Positions 55,609 to 64,000 of a stretch of 64,000 bases of DNA are shown piece by piece. The stretch is taken from the NCBI RefSeq assembly GCF_013201625.1, contig NZ_CP053839.1, forward strand, positions 1,984,001-2,048,000, in the 5' to 3' direction. The position numbers and the translations under genes are program-made. The notes beneath the pieces are model-generated. The model saw nothing but the letters and a program-made list of their open reading frames with translations, ran no database searches and had not been told where the DNA came from. Within the stretch, counting starts at the first letter, position 1; every line of letters begins with the position of its first letter. Source of the DNA: Aliarcobacter lanthieri. Lineage in GTDB: Bacteria; Campylobacterota; Campylobacteria; Campylobacterales; Arcobacteraceae.

Positions 55609-56676
55609 ATGAAAAAAATACTTTTACTCCTAACAGTTTTTTCTATCTTTGCTATAAATTTATTTGGAGCAAAAAATTTATATTTATCTTACACAAAAAT
55701 TCCAACTAATATACATAAAAATCAGAAATTTGAAATAAAAATTGAAGCATTAGTAACTACAAATAATTTTACTGATTTGAAAACAAATTTTTCTAACTCT
55801 TCAAATATTGAAATTTTAAATCCAGATTCAAAATGGAAAGCAATTTCAAATGATAGATATACAAATAGCTACTATTTTAAAGTTAAATCTCCAAAATTTT
55901 CATTGCCTACATTTAATGTTAGTTTACTAAACTTAGATGATACTATTGATTCAAGTGCATTAGAAGTTCCAACTATTAAATTTTCAAATATTGGAAAAAG
56001 TGATGAAAGATATGCAAATATAATCGCTGAAAATATTATTGTAAAAGCATATAAAACAAGACAATATAACAATAATGATGCTCTTACAATTATTGATATT
56101 GATGCAATTAACTCCAATTTAGCTGATTTTTCTTTAAATAATATTGAAGAACAAGGAGTTTCAAGTTTAAAGGAATGGGAAAACATAGAAAATCTTGTTT
56201 ATTATTTCGTAACTCCAATTTATCAAAAGAATTTGGTTTTCACATATTTTAACTCTGTTTCAAATAGCTTTAAAGAAATAAAAATACCACTTGTTTTACA
56301 GAATGAATTAGTAAGTACACAAACTGATTTAAATCCAAATGATTCAACTTTTGAAAAATATAAAAAAATAGCAGCAATTGTTGTTTTTGTAATTTTCCTA
56401 ATTTTATTTATTTGGAAGAGATGGAAAATTTTATTAATTCTTACTTTAATTTCATTAATTTTTGCTGTTCTTTATAATTTACCAAATCAAGTTGGTATGA
56501 TAAAAAAAGATTCTCTTGTATATATTTTGCCAACAAAAAATTCAACTGTTTTTTTTAAAGCAGATAATGATATGAAAGTAGAAATTTTAGAGAAAAAAGA
56601 GCATTTTATAAAAGTTTTATGTACTGAAAATGGCTTTATTGGTTGGATAAAGGAGGATAGTTTTGAAAAAAATTAG
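55609..56676 (+). CDS. Membrane protein with C-terminal SH3-like domain
   Basis: A 355-aa envelope protein. Signal peptide (LLLLTVFSIFAINLFGA, residues 4-20), a beta-rich domain of about 220 residues, then two membrane helices at roughly 250-268 and 272-292 (AAIVVFVIFLILFIWKRW; ILLILTLISLIFAVLY). The C-terminal 60 residues look like an SH3b fold (DSLVYILPTKNSTVFF, FIKVLCTENGFIGWIKEDSF). The layout recalls BatD-like proteins. A similar gene sits between purQ and plsC in C. jejuni, from memory. Overlaps plsC by 14 bases. Function unknown. Confidence 0.7.
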   Translation: MKKILLLLTVFSIFAINLFGAKNLYLSYTKIPTNIHKNQKFEIKIEALVTTNNFTDLKTNFSNSSNIEILNPDSKWKAISNDRYTNSYYFKVKSPKFSLPTFNVSLLNLDDTIDSSALEVPTIKFSNIGKSDERYANIIAENIIVKAYKTRQYNNNDALTIIDIDAINSNLADFSLNNIEEQGVSSLKEWENIENLVYYFVTPIYQKNLVFTYFNSVSNSFKEIKIPLVLQNELVSTQTDLNPNDSTFEKYKKIAAIVVFVIFLILFIWKRWKILLILTLISLIFAVLYNLPNQVGMIKKDSLVYILPTKNSTVFFKADNDMKVEILEKKEHFIKVLCTENGFIGWIKEDSFEKN

Positions 56677-57349
56677 AGGTTTAATTGTTTTTATTCAATT
56701 TTCTATAAGTGTTGCTATTGTTGTATTATTTATGTATATTCTTAGAAATCACACACATAAAGTAATTAAGATTTGGATGAAAGTTCAAATGTTTTTCTTA
56801 GGAATCAAACTAGTACAAGAAGGCACACTAGATGAGAGTTGTGATTTAATAATTATAAATCATCAATCTATGCTAGATATTATAGTAATGGAACATATTC
56901 ATAGTAGACACATTGCATGGGTTGCTAAAAAAGAGATTACAGATTTATTCTTTTTTGGACATATAATTAAAGCACCTAAAATGATAAGTGTTGATAGAGA
57001 AAACAAAGCTGGACTTATACATCTTTTAAGTGAAGTAAAAGATAGATTAGAAAAAGGACGACCTATAGCTATGTTTCCTGAAGGGACAAGAAGTGATGGA
57101 ACTTTTATGGGAGAATTCAAAGCTGGAGCAAAAATGGTTGGAAATAAATATAATTTAAAAGTTCAACCAGTCGTTATGTTTAATACTAGAAACATTATAA
57201 ACTCTCAAAAAATGGAAGCATCTCCAGGAGTTGTAAAAGTTATATATTTAGATCCAGTTATTGCTAGTAAAGATAGCTCTTGGTATGAAGATACTGAAGT
57301 TAAAATGAGAGAAGTTTTTGAAAAAGAGTATAAAAACTATGTTTCCTAA
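56663..57349 (+). CDS. plsC: Lysophospholipid acyltransferase (PlsC)
   Basis: Acylates lysophosphatidic acid to phosphatidic acid at the inner membrane. The catalytic NHQSMLD (H-x4-D) motif, HIAWVAKKEI, ISVDRENK and FPEGTRSDG (the EGTR phosphate site) are all present. One N-terminal membrane segment. 228 aa. The TTG start at 56663 has a full AGGAGG six bases upstream, inside the end of the previous gene. It works downstream of PlsY in the same pathway. Confidence 0.94.
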   Translation: MKKIRGLIVFIQFSISVAIVVLFMYILRNHTHKVIKIWMKVQMFFLGIKLVQEGTLDESCDLIIINHQSMLDIIVMEHIHSRHIAWVAKKEITDLFFFGHIIKAPKMISVDRENKAGLIHLLSEVKDRLEKGRPIAMFPEGTRSDGTFMGEFKAGAKMVGNKYNLKVQPVVMFNTRNIINSQKMEASPGVVKVIYLDPVIASKDSSWYEDTEVKMREVFEKEYKNYVS

Positions 57350-57725
57350 TTATCAAATCATCCTTGCCGTTGGAGTTGGTGGAGCATTAGGCTCTATTTT
57401 GAGATATTTTACAGTATTTTTTCAACAAAAGTATTATCCCGTTGATTTTCCTCTAGGAATTTTAATTGTAAATTTATTTGGTTCATTAATAATTGGATTT
57501 TTGTACATATATTTCTCATCTTACATTGTTTCAGACAATATCAGATTTCTTCTAATAACTGGTTTTCTAGGTGGTTTGACAACTTTTTCCACATTTGCAT
57601 TAGATAATTATCTACTATATCAAACTTCATTGAACCTTGCAATATTAAATATTTTAAGTAATTTATTTGGTTCAATTTTTGCTGTTTTTATAGGTGTTAA
57701 ATTAGCACAAATAATCTTTAAATAG
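57339..57725 (+). CDS. crcB: Fluoride exporter CrcB/Fluc
   Basis: Small four-helix membrane channel of 128 aa that exports fluoride as a dual-topology dimer. Signatures: GGALGSILRYF, IVNLFGSLIIGFLY and GFLGGLTTFSTFALD (with the Phe-box phenylalanines). The ATG at 57339 overlaps the plsC stop by 11 bases; an in-frame TTG at 57318 would only add seven residues of plsC-overlapping sequence. No fluoride riboswitch can precede it, since plsC occupies that space. Confidence 0.93.
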   Translation: MFPNYQIILAVGVGGALGSILRYFTVFFQQKYYPVDFPLGILIVNLFGSLIIGFLYIYFSSYIVSDNIRFLLITGFLGGLTTFSTFALDNYLLYQTSLNLAILNILSNLFGSIFAVFIGVKLAQIIFK

Positions 57726-57749
57726 AAAATTTTTTAAGCAATATGAAGT

Positions 57750-57755
57750 TATAAT
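57750..57755 (+). promoter_or_regulatory. Putative -10 box of tatA-argS
   Basis: TATAAT 30 bases before the tatA ATG in the 60-base gap after crcB; AAAGGA is the ribosome site. Confidence 0.5.
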
Positions 57756-57785
57756 ATTTGCTATATCAAAAATAAAGGATAAATT

Positions 57786-58025
57786 ATGGGTATGCCAAGT
57801 GGAATGCAATTGTTAGTAATTGTTTTAATAGTACTAATTTTATTTGGTGGTAAAAAAATACCAGAACTAGCTAAAGGTTTAGGTAGTGGAATTAAAAACT
57901 TTAAGAAAGCTGTAAAAGAAGATGACGATGAAGTTGCTACAGCTACAAAAGTAGATGAAGTTGAGAAAAAAGCTGAAGTGAAACCAACTTCAACAGAAGC
58001 TAAACCAGAATCTAAAGAAGCGTAA
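57786..58025 (+). CDS. tatA: Twin-arginine translocase subunit TatA
   Basis: A 79-aa pore-forming subunit of the Tat export system. N-terminal helix [27 protein letters not shown] followed by the amphipathic helix [15 protein letters not shown] and a charged tail; the FGGKKIPEL hinge is diagnostic. It lies 10 bases before argS, as in Campylobacter. TatB and TatC are not in the window. Confidence 0.96.
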   Translation: MGMPSGMQLLVIVLIVLILFGGKKIPELAKGLGSGIKNFKKAVKEDDDEVATATKVDEVEKKAEVKPTSTEAKPESKEA

Positions 58026-58035
58026 GAGAACAACA

Positions 58036-59625
58036 TTGCAAAATTTAGTAAAAGAGTATATAGAAAATATTTTACAAACAAATATTGTTTTAGAAAAGCC
58101 AAAAGATATTTCTTTAGGGCATTATGCAACTCCTATAGCTTTTAGTTTAGCTAAAGAGTTAAAAAAATCTCCTATGCAAATTGCTGATGAGATAGTTGTA
58201 AAACTTGAAAATAAAGATTTATTTGAAAAAATTGAATCTGTAAAAGGTTTTATTAACTTTACACTATCAACAAAGTTTTTACAATCTTTAGTTGATATTG
58301 CATTAAAAGATGGTAGTTCTTTTGCAAAAGAAGATAAAAAGAATGAAAAAATATTGCTTGAATATGTTTCAGCAAATCCAACTGGACCATTACATATAGG
58401 ACATGCAAGAGGAGCTATATTTGGTGATTCTTTAGCTAGAGTTGGAAAATATTTAGGATATGATATTACAACGGAATATTATATAAATGATGCTGGAGCA
58501 CAAATGGACTTACTTGGGATTTCAGTAAGTTTAGCAGCAAGAGATTTTATCTTTAAAGAAACTGTAGAATACCCTGAAAGCTACTACCGAGGAGAATACT
58601 TAGTTGATATTGCACACCAAATTATCGAGAAATTTGGAAAAGATATTATCTATGATAAAAGTAGATTTAAAGAATTAGCAATATTTGCTAAAGATATTGT
58701 AATGCAAATAATTATTAAAGACTTAAAAGATTTAGGTGTTGAATTTGAAAATTTTGTATCTGAAAAATCTTTATATAGCTCTTGGGATAATACAAAAGAT
58801 GTTTTAGAGAAAAATGGTTCTTTATATACAAAAGATGAAAAAGTATATCTTCAATCAACAAAATATGGTGATGATAGTGATAGAGTTGTTGTAAGAGAAA
58901 ATGGAATTCCTACATATCTTGCAGGAGATATAATATACCATAAAAATAAATTTGATAGAAATTTTGATAAATATATAAATATTTGGGGCGCTGATCACCA
59001 CGGATATATCACAAGAGTAAAAGCTGCTATTGAATTTTTAGGGAATGACTCTTCAAAATTAGAAGTTATTTTATCTCAAATGGTACAACTTTTAAAAGGT
59101 GGTGAACCTTATAAGATGAGTAAAAGAGCAGGAAATGTGATCCTTATGTCAGATGTACTTGAAGAAATTGGTAGTGATGCTTTAAGATTTGTATTTTTAA
59201 CTAAAAAAAGTGATACTCACTTAGAGTTTGATATTGATATGTTAAAAAATCAAGATTCATCAAATCCAATTTTTTATATAAACTATGCACATGCAAGAAT
59301 AAACCAAGTTTTTGTAAAATCTGGTATCTCAAGTGATGATATAAAAAATATAAGTTTTGAAAACTTAAATAATGATGCTTTGAATTTAGTGTATGAAGCC
59401 CTACTTTTACAATCGATTTTAGTTGAAAGTTTTAATAAAAGAGATATACAAAAAATTACTGAATATCTATACAACTTAGCTTCAAGTGTACATAAATTTT
59501 ACAATGAACACAAAATCATAGGAAGCGATGATGAAAAAACATACTTAAAAGTTTTAAGTATGGCAAAACTAAGCCTAAATGTAGGATTGGAACTACTTGG
59601 AATAAAAGCAAAAGAGATTATGTAA
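58036..59625 (+). CDS. argS: Arginine-tRNA ligase
   Basis: Class I synthetase that charges tRNA-Arg. HIGH motif in NPTGPLHIGHARGAIFGD and KMSK-type loop in YKMSKRAGNVI; DALRFVFLTKKSDTHLEFD and the C-terminal helical anticodon domain follow. 529 aa. The start is TTG at 58036, 10 bases after tatA, with an AAGAGA ribosome site; no ATG lies ahead of the conserved N-terminal VKEYIENIL segment. Confidence 0.97.
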   Translation: MQNLVKEYIENILQTNIVLEKPKDISLGHYATPIAFSLAKELKKSPMQIADEIVVKLENKDLFEKIESVKGFINFTLSTKFLQSLVDIALKDGSSFAKEDKKNEKILLEYVSANPTGPLHIGHARGAIFGDSLARVGKYLGYDITTEYYINDAGAQMDLLGISVSLAARDFIFKETVEYPESYYRGEYLVDIAHQIIEKFGKDIIYDKSRFKELAIFAKDIVMQIIIKDLKDLGVEFENFVSEKSLYSSWDNTKDVLEKNGSLYTKDEKVYLQSTKYGDDSDRVVVRENGIPTYLAGDIIYHKNKFDRNFDKYINIWGADHHGYITRVKAAIEFLGNDSSKLEVILSQMVQLLKGGEPYKMSKRAGNVILMSDVLEEIGSDALRFVFLTKKSDTHLEFDIDMLKNQDSSNPIFYINYAHARINQVFVKSGISSDDIKNISFENLNNDALNLVYEALLLQSILVESFNKRDIQKITEYLYNLASSVHKFYNEHKIIGSDDEKTYLKVLSMAKLSLNVGLELLGIKAKEIM

Positions 59626-59640
59626 TCTTTTTTGTTTTTT
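59615..59640 (+). terminator. Possible terminator of argS
   Basis: A short AGATTA / TAATCT stem spanning the argS stop, followed by long T runs. It separates argS from a convergent gene. Confidence 0.45.
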
Positions 59641-60980
59641 TATTTTTTTATCTCTTTATATTTTTCTAAAAGTTCAAATATTTTATATGTAAATTCATCA
59701 TCTTTTCCTAAAAAATATCTTTGCATAAGAAGTGATTTTAAAAAATCAAAGTTATTTACATATTTTTTAGTATCATTTTTCATAAATTCTTCAATTTCAA
59801 GATTATGTTTCAAAGCAAATAAATCAGCTTCTCTTTTTTCTTTGTCTTTTTTTTCTGATAGTTCATCTGTTTTATGTATTTCTTTGTAAGTTTGTGTTGT
59901 TGAAGTTTCCAAATTATCTATCCAATCTCTTTTTTCTAAACCAAAATTTTCTTCTTGCCCTATATCATAAAAACTTCCATTTTTATAATCAATTGAAAGT
60001 ATCATATCAGAAACACTATCAAATCCATTTTTTGCTAGATTTGATAATTTATCTCCAAAGAAGTCTATTACAAGTCCTTTATGCTCATCAGGAATACTAT
60101 TATCACTGAATATTCCTTGCTTATATATTTCAAAAACATCTATCCCCTCAGGAGTTAAAAACTTTCCATTCGAATTTTCTAAATCTCTTAAATCATAAGA
60201 TGTTATTTTTTTAACTTCATGAAAAACTGACTGCTTATCAAAGTTTTCATTATTTAACTGTTCATTTTTATATGGAGAATAACTTTGATAAATATGAAAA
60301 AATAACTCTTTTGAATTATTAGCTGTATTAAGTGTATCTTCTATTAGATTAGTTAAATTTATATCATCTAAACCACTAACACTTACTTTATAATTGTAAG
60401 GCTCAATAGTAAAATTTATATTAACATCTTTTGGAATTTCTATACCATATCTATTTAGTAAATTTTGAAATTGATCATTTACTCTATCTCGATCAAACTC
60501 TTTTTTTCTTGCTTGATCTACCATTGCATTTATTGATTTCATATCTTTAATAACATAATCTTTTAAAGAGTAGGTAACATTTTTTCCATCCAAATAGTTT
60601 GTTTCTTGTTTATAAGCAATTTCCTTTTCTATCGTATTCATATGTTTTGCATAATATTCATATTTTGGATTATTATATTTATTCCATATATGTTCTTTTG
60701 GATTTGAGAATTTTTTGTTATCTTCATTTGTTTTTTTATAATGCTCTTCTAATACTATATTTGTAGCTTTTTTTTCTGGATGTATATAACTATTGTCATA
60801 AGCTTTTATAAATGTAGTTTCTTCCAAAGATGATAGTTTATCTAAAGTATTTAGTGTATTTTTGTTGATATTTAAAGATATAGATTCTGAGTTCTTAATT
60901 TGTTGTACATCATTTTGAGATACTTTTATTCCACTATTTAATGAACTAAATTGTTGTATTTGATTTGTATTTATTTTCAT
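59640..60980 (-). CDS. Orphan 446-aa protein, possibly DUF4885-like
   Basis: A soluble, mostly helical protein of 446 aa with no signal peptide or membrane segment. The opening MKINTNQIQQFSSLNS and a low-complexity polar N-terminal 100 residues precede a segment NPKYEYYAKHMNTIEKEIAYK, then KVSVSGLDDINLTNLIEDTL and FKQGIFSDNS-like regions. This weakly recalls DUF4885 proteins of Campylobacter, whose function is unknown; I am not sure of the match. It has its own promoter region (60981-61065) and stands alone between argS and a broken gene, in what looks like a variable spot. Confidence 0.7.
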   Translation of the reverse strand: MKINTNQIQQFSSLNSGIKVSQNDVQQIKNSESISLNINKNTLNTLDKLSSLEETTFIKAYDNSYIHPEKKATNIVLEEHYKKTNEDNKKFSNPKEHIWNKYNNPKYEYYAKHMNTIEKEIAYKQETNYLDGKNVTYSLKDYVIKDMKSINAMVDQARKKEFDRDRVNDQFQNLLNRYGIEIPKDVNINFTIEPYNYKVSVSGLDDINLTNLIEDTLNTANNSKELFFHIYQSYSPYKNEQLNNENFDKQSVFHEVKKITSYDLRDLENSNGKFLTPEGIDVFEIYKQGIFSDNSIPDEHKGLVIDFFGDKLSNLAKNGFDSVSDMILSIDYKNGSFYDIGQEENFGLEKRDWIDNLETSTTQTYKEIHKTDELSEKKDKEKREADLFALKHNLEIEEFMKNDTKKYVNNFDFLKSLLMQRYFLGKDDEFTYKIFELLEKYKEIKK

Positions 60981-61032
60981 AAATCCCCCAATATTTCTTA
61001 AAATAATATTATATGATTATTATGTTTAAGAT

Positions 61033-61038
61033 TATAAT
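61033..61038 (+). promoter_or_regulatory. Putative -10 box of the broken secreted-protein gene
   Basis: TATAAT 27 bases before the ATG at 61066. Confidence 0.4.
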
Positions 61039-61065
61039 AAGAATAATCATATATAAGAAGTTATT

Positions 61066-61903
61066 ATGTTTAAATTAAAATGTTTTCAAAAATCTATTTT
61101 GGCTATTTTATTTGTTTTTTTAATTACAACAAAGCTTATGGTGTAATTGAAAATAATACAACTTTTGATACTGCTTATCCATTTGGATATTGGTTTATGA
61201 ATCCTTCTGGAACAACATTAATGAAAGATGGAGTAACAGATGCTTATTACAAATTTACAATAAATAAAAATGATAAAGTATTTATTAAATTAGGATTTAA
61301 CCCAGAATATTTAAATAGCGGTTTTAGTATTCAATTAATTAGATATGATAGAGTTGAAAAAACAGGTCTAAAATCAGATATCAAGGATTCAAATACCAAT
61401 TATCCATTTATTTATGATAAATTAGATGAAAAAACAAATGAAGAAACATTTTTTATAAAAGTGAGTAGGACAAATCCAAATGGAATAGCAATTTTTTCTA
61501 TAGGAATTGATGAGAGAATAAAATCTTCTAGTGGCACATATTTTTTTACTGGAACAGCATCAAATCTTGGGAGTCAGGATATTTATAATCAAAGATATGT
61601 TGAATCATCTACTATTTCTATCAATTTAAGAGAGAACAGATATTATTATAAAGACTATATTTATACATCAAGTGATAATACTAATGCGCAGGTGCCAGAG
61701 CAATTCATTATTTATCTTCAAATCAAAATTATACTTGGTATTCTGGTGCAGGTGGTAATTTTTATCCTATAGAATTAAATAATAATTTAGCTTTTAAAAG
61801 TATTTGGAATTTTAAATATAGTAACAATTCACCTTTTTCTAATTATAGGAGGAATTTTAAAGCTACTATTTTTTATCAGTATGATTTAACAGATGGGTTC
61901 TGA
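61066..61903 (+). pseudogene. Secreted protein gene with two frameshifts
   Basis: Three consecutive reading frames make one plausible protein. Frame 1 from ATG 61066 gives a signal peptide (MFKLKCFQKSILAILFVFLI then TTK) and stops at 61146. Frame 2 continues AYGVIENNTTFDTAYPFGYW and runs to 61772. Frame 3 picks up near 61688 with GARAIHYLSSNQNYTWYSGA and ends TIFYQYDLTDGF at 61903. Both shifts are in the same direction and each would be repaired by one added base, the first probably in the AAA run at 61131-61133. The product would be a periplasmic or secreted protein of about 275 residues with no family I recognise. Real decay and sequencing error are both possible. Confidence 0.65.
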
Positions 61904-61907
61904 TTAA

Positions 61908-61946
61908 AATAAAGAAGGATAAAATAGTTTATCCTTCTTTATTTTT
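61908..61946. terminator. Strong bidirectional terminator before rsfS
   Basis: A 16-bp perfect stem (AATAAAGAAGGATAAA / TTTATCCTTCTTTATT) with loop ATAG, followed by TTT. It lies between the broken gene and the convergent rsfS stop at 61948. Confidence 0.85.
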
Positions 61947-61947
61947 C

Positions 61948-62274
61948 TTAATTTTTAGGTTTTTGAAAATCTTTTAAAAAGTCTTCTATATTATATTTTT
62001 CTCTATATTTTTCACTCATTAAATGAATAAAAATATCCCCCATATCAACAACTGTCCAATTTTCATCTTCATCAACTCTTAAAAACTCTTCACCTTTTGG
62101 TTTTAACTCTGTTTTTAAATTATCCAAAAGTGCAGATCCATGTCTTGGATTTAGTGTTGTTGCAATAACAACATAATCAACTAAATATTCTTTGTCAGTT
62201 AAATCAAAAACTTCAATATCGACTGCTTTTTTATCATCTAAAATATTTTTAATATTTTCTACTCTACTACTCAA
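61948..62274 (-). CDS. rsfS: Ribosomal silencing factor RsfS
   Basis: A 108-aa protein that binds uL14 and blocks subunit joining during starvation. IEVFDLTDKEYLVDYVVIAT, the GEEFLRVDEDENWTVVDMGDIFIHLM strand-helix and YREKYNIEDFL are all typical (DUF143). Its start overlaps the nadD stop by 8 bases; rsfS-nadD pairing is widespread in bacteria. Confidence 0.96.
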   Translation of the reverse strand: MSSRVENIKNILDDKKAVDIEVFDLTDKEYLVDYVVIATTLNPRHGSALLDNLKTELKPKGEEFLRVDEDENWTVVDMGDIFIHLMSEKYREKYNIEDFLKDFQKPKN

Positions 62275-62815
62275 TTTTTCTACCTTTTTGTAAATTTAAT
62301 ATATCTTCTTGTATTACTTCTGGAACAAAATTTAAATCAATTTGCTCTCTTAAATTTGTTGAACTAATATCAATATTTATATCTAAAATTTTAAAATCTT
62401 CTATATTTTGATTAAATCCAACTCTTGTAACAACAACAAACTCTAACTCTCTTTTTAACTCTTCTATTTTATACCATTTATGAAGATTTCTTACATTATC
62501 TTCACCAATTATAAAATATATTTTTGAAGGTTTATATAAAGATTTTATATAGTTAACTGTATCATAAGTATAACTTACTTTATCTCTTTTTATTTCATAG
62601 TCACAAATTTCTACCTTCGTAAAATCTGCAAAAACCTTTTTTAATAATTCAAACCTAATTTTAGGTTCTAAATAAAAACTACTTTTAAAAGGATTCAAAT
62701 ATGTTGGAACAACTATTAGTTTATCAATATCCAACTTTTTCAATGCAACTTCAACGATAGTTTTATGTGCTATATGAACGGGGTCAAAACTGCCACCAAA
62801 AATTGCAATTCTCAA
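62267..62815 (-). CDS. nadD: Nicotinate-nucleotide adenylyltransferase
   Basis: Adenylates nicotinate mononucleotide, the step after NadC. Nucleotidyltransferase loop IAIFGGSFDPVHIAHKTIV (GGxFDPxHxxH), VPTYLNPFK, ICDYEIKRDKVSYTYDTV and the C-terminal IDISSTNLREQID (ISST-x-IR) motifs are present. 182 aa. First gene of the nadD-rsfS pair; transcribed from a 49-base gap before the flavin oxidase gene's end. Confidence 0.96.
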   Translation of the reverse strand: MRIAIFGGSFDPVHIAHKTIVEVALKKLDIDKLIVVPTYLNPFKSSFYLEPKIRFELLKKVFADFTKVEICDYEIKRDKVSYTYDTVNYIKSLYKPSKIYFIIGEDNVRNLHKWYKIEELKRELEFVVVTRVGFNQNIEDFKILDINIDISSTNLREQIDLNFVPEVIQEDILNLQKGRKIE

Positions 62816-62864
62816 TTATTTAAAACCTTATATTTTATAATTAAATATTATATCATTATTTAAT

Positions 62865-64000
62865 TTAGTCTTTTATTTCATTAACAGCTCTATGAGCTTG
62901 GTCTATTGCTGCATGCATATAAGCTTGCCAATCTGAATCTGAATTTGCAATAGTTATATTTCCAAAAGGCTTTCTAGCCTTTTTAATAATTTTTTCACTT
63001 TCTTCTTCATCATCAAATAAAGAATTTTCTGAATAAGCATAACAATGTCCCCATCTGTTTAATACTATTCCTAAAATATCTTTTTCGTGATTAAATCCAC
63101 TATCTCCTAACATATCTTGAAGTTGTTTTCTTATAATTTTTTCATGTTCTTCAAAACTCATAGTATATAATTTACTTCTACCTACTCTAGCTATTGATCT
63201 AGCATCCATTCCTTCAAAATCCAATCCATCTTGTGCTGCAAAAACTAAAGGAGAACAAGACATATGCAAACAAATTGGTTTATTTGGATCTCTTGGATGT
63301 CTATATACCCCAATATCTACTGGATAATCAAGTTTAACTCTAGCATAAGGCATCTTTGGTGAATAAAACTCATGAATTCCTAATTTCTTAAAAGTTTGCC
63401 AATTTTTTATAATAACTTTTGTATGAATTAAAGATGTTTTAACATTTTGAGATAAAGCATCTTTTTGTTCTGTAGGTAGTGTTGGGATGATATATGGAAT
63501 CATACTATTATAATTTGCCATAATAACATTTTTTGAATCTACTCGGTACATCTTCTGATCTACAGCATTCATATAAATAACTTTTGCACCTTTTTGTGTA
63601 TTTTCAACATTTATAACAGTACTTCTCAATCTTAATCTTACATTATTTGAATCAATATCTAATTTTGAATAATCAAATTTAGTATTTATAATACTATTCA
63701 TATCAGACATTCCACCAGCAGCAATATTTGGGATTAGTTTTTTTACCATTAATCTTGCTACACTAGAATTTCCATCAGGGAAATGATAAATATATGGTTC
63801 TTCCATTTCAGCTAAATCATCCCCCTCTATTGGATCTAATCCCATATTATCAAATCCTGGTAAATAACACATTCTAGCATCACTACAAGAAGTTGCATCT
63901 ATACCTAGAGCTAAGAAATCATCTGTTGAACCTTCAAAATATTTTATAGCTTCATCTGATAATTTAACTTTTTCTCTTAAAAAAGATTTATAATTTGTTT
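62865..64000 (-). CDS. FAD-dependent amine oxidase-type protein (5' end outside window)
   Basis: The C-terminal 378 or so residues of a flavoprotein; the frame stays open to the right edge, so the start and the FAD-binding N-terminus are missing. Recognisable stretches: GIDATSCSDARMCYLPGFDN, YHFPDGNSSVARLMVKKLIP, VIMANYNSMIPYIIPTLP, and a C-terminal GNITIANSDSDWQAYMHAAI followed by AHRAV, the usual FAD-domain ending. The HFPDGN-SVARL segment recalls the spermidine dehydrogenase branch of flavin amine oxidases. The substrate is not established. Confidence 0.7.
   Translation of the reverse strand, partial: TNYKSFLREKVKLSDEAIKYFEGSTDDFLALGIDATSCSDARMCYLPGFDNMGLDPIEGDDLAEMEEPYIYHFPDGNSSVARLMVKKLIPNIAAGGMSDMNSIINTKFDYSKLDIDSNNVRLRLRSTVINVENTQKGAKVIYMNAVDQKMYRVDSKNVIMANYNSMIPYIIPTLPTEQKDALSQNVKTSLIHTKVIIKNWQTFKKLGIHEFYSPKMPYARVKLDYPVDIGVYRHPRDPNKPICLHMSCSPLVFAAQDGLDFEGMDARSIARVGRSKLYTMSFEEHEKIIRKQLQDMLGDSGFNHEKDILGIVLNRWGHCYAYSENSLFDDEEESEKIIKKARKPFGNITIANSDSDWQAYMHAAIDQAHRAVNEIKD

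Noticed and set aside
57318-57338. TTG start seven codons upstream for crcB
   Set aside because: The extension only overlaps plsC and adds nothing to the first membrane helix; the ATG at 57339 fits the family length.
57300-57340. Fluoride riboswitch before crcB
   Set aside because: The space is coding sequence of plsC and shows no fluoride riboswitch pseudoknot pattern.
61115-61121. T7 tract as a phase-variation switch of the secreted-protein gene
   Set aside because: The tract is short, and a second frameshift further on would still break the gene; loss of an A in the following AAA run explains the signal peptide join better.
1-64000. CRISPR arrays, insertion sequences, prophage, rRNA operons
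   Set aside because: No regularly spaced repeats, transposase or phage genes, or rRNA-like sequence were seen on either strand.

Overview
The window is AT-rich, densely packed bacterial DNA. Gene content and local order fit a free-living-type epsilonproteobacterium (Campylobacterota), most likely an Arcobacter or Aliarcobacter. Several blocks match Campylobacter gene order as I remember it: thrB-tsaB-lpxC-M23 peptidase; addB followed upstream by a cbb3 oxidase operon; htrA-cprR-cprS; ctpA-purC-purS-purQ-membrane protein-plsC-crcB; tatA-argS; rsfS-nadD. Large MCPs and a FecI/FecR/TonB-receptor system fit Arcobacter better than Campylobacter. No species call can be made without a search.

Layout. 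1-6333 (minus): one tight operon nadA-nadC-DHH phosphoesterase-M23 peptidase-lpxC-tsaB-thrB (NAD synthesis, envelope, t6A, threonine). 6425-9196 (plus): plsY-folB, a c-type cytochrome and prfB. 9265-17223 (minus): the ccoNOQP cbb3 oxidase operon, running on through DUF4006, a 30-aa membrane peptide, a TPM-like protein, a FixH-like protein and addB, then a PAP2 phosphatase. 17379-21538 (minus): pcrA-truB-ispE-smpB. 21655-27146: a LysR regulator, a radical SAM protein, purF, dapB, trxB and trxA. 27338-32832: alaS, a SIMPL protein, an MFS transporter, a lipoprotein and a Cys-rich protein. 32996-36931 (minus): FecI-type sigma factor, FecR and a TonB receptor carrying a signalling domain. 37034-41902 (minus): two MCPs with nearly the same signalling domain, plus a 58-aa ORF. 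42012-43091 (plus): an unusual protein joining a sigma-54-like C-terminal half to a GIY-YIG nuclease domain. 43086-46411 (minus): htrA-cprR-cprS. Then ilvD, three tRNAs (Leu, Ser, Cys) behind a consensus promoter, a lipoprotein, dksA-truD, a BamB/YfgM-like pair, the ctpA-pur-plsC-crcB run, tatA-argS, an orphan 446-aa protein, a frameshifted secreted-protein gene, rsfS-nadD, and the C-terminal part of a flavin amine oxidase-type gene cut by the window end.

Most of the window is housekeeping. The best candidate for something undescribed is the sigma-54-like/GIY-YIG fusion at 42012-43091. Its three sigma-54-like segments keep the family's order and spacing, and the nuclease residues look intact. 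Other leads are two unannotated small proteins (13601-13693 and 41726-41902), a probable ATT start for the CprR-type regulator, an 11-bp-period direct repeat upstream of htrA-cprRS, MCPs ending in a CheR-tether-like pentapeptide, and a structured gene-free stretch at 32841-32954. TTG starts are common. No rRNA, CRISPR array, insertion sequence or prophage was seen.
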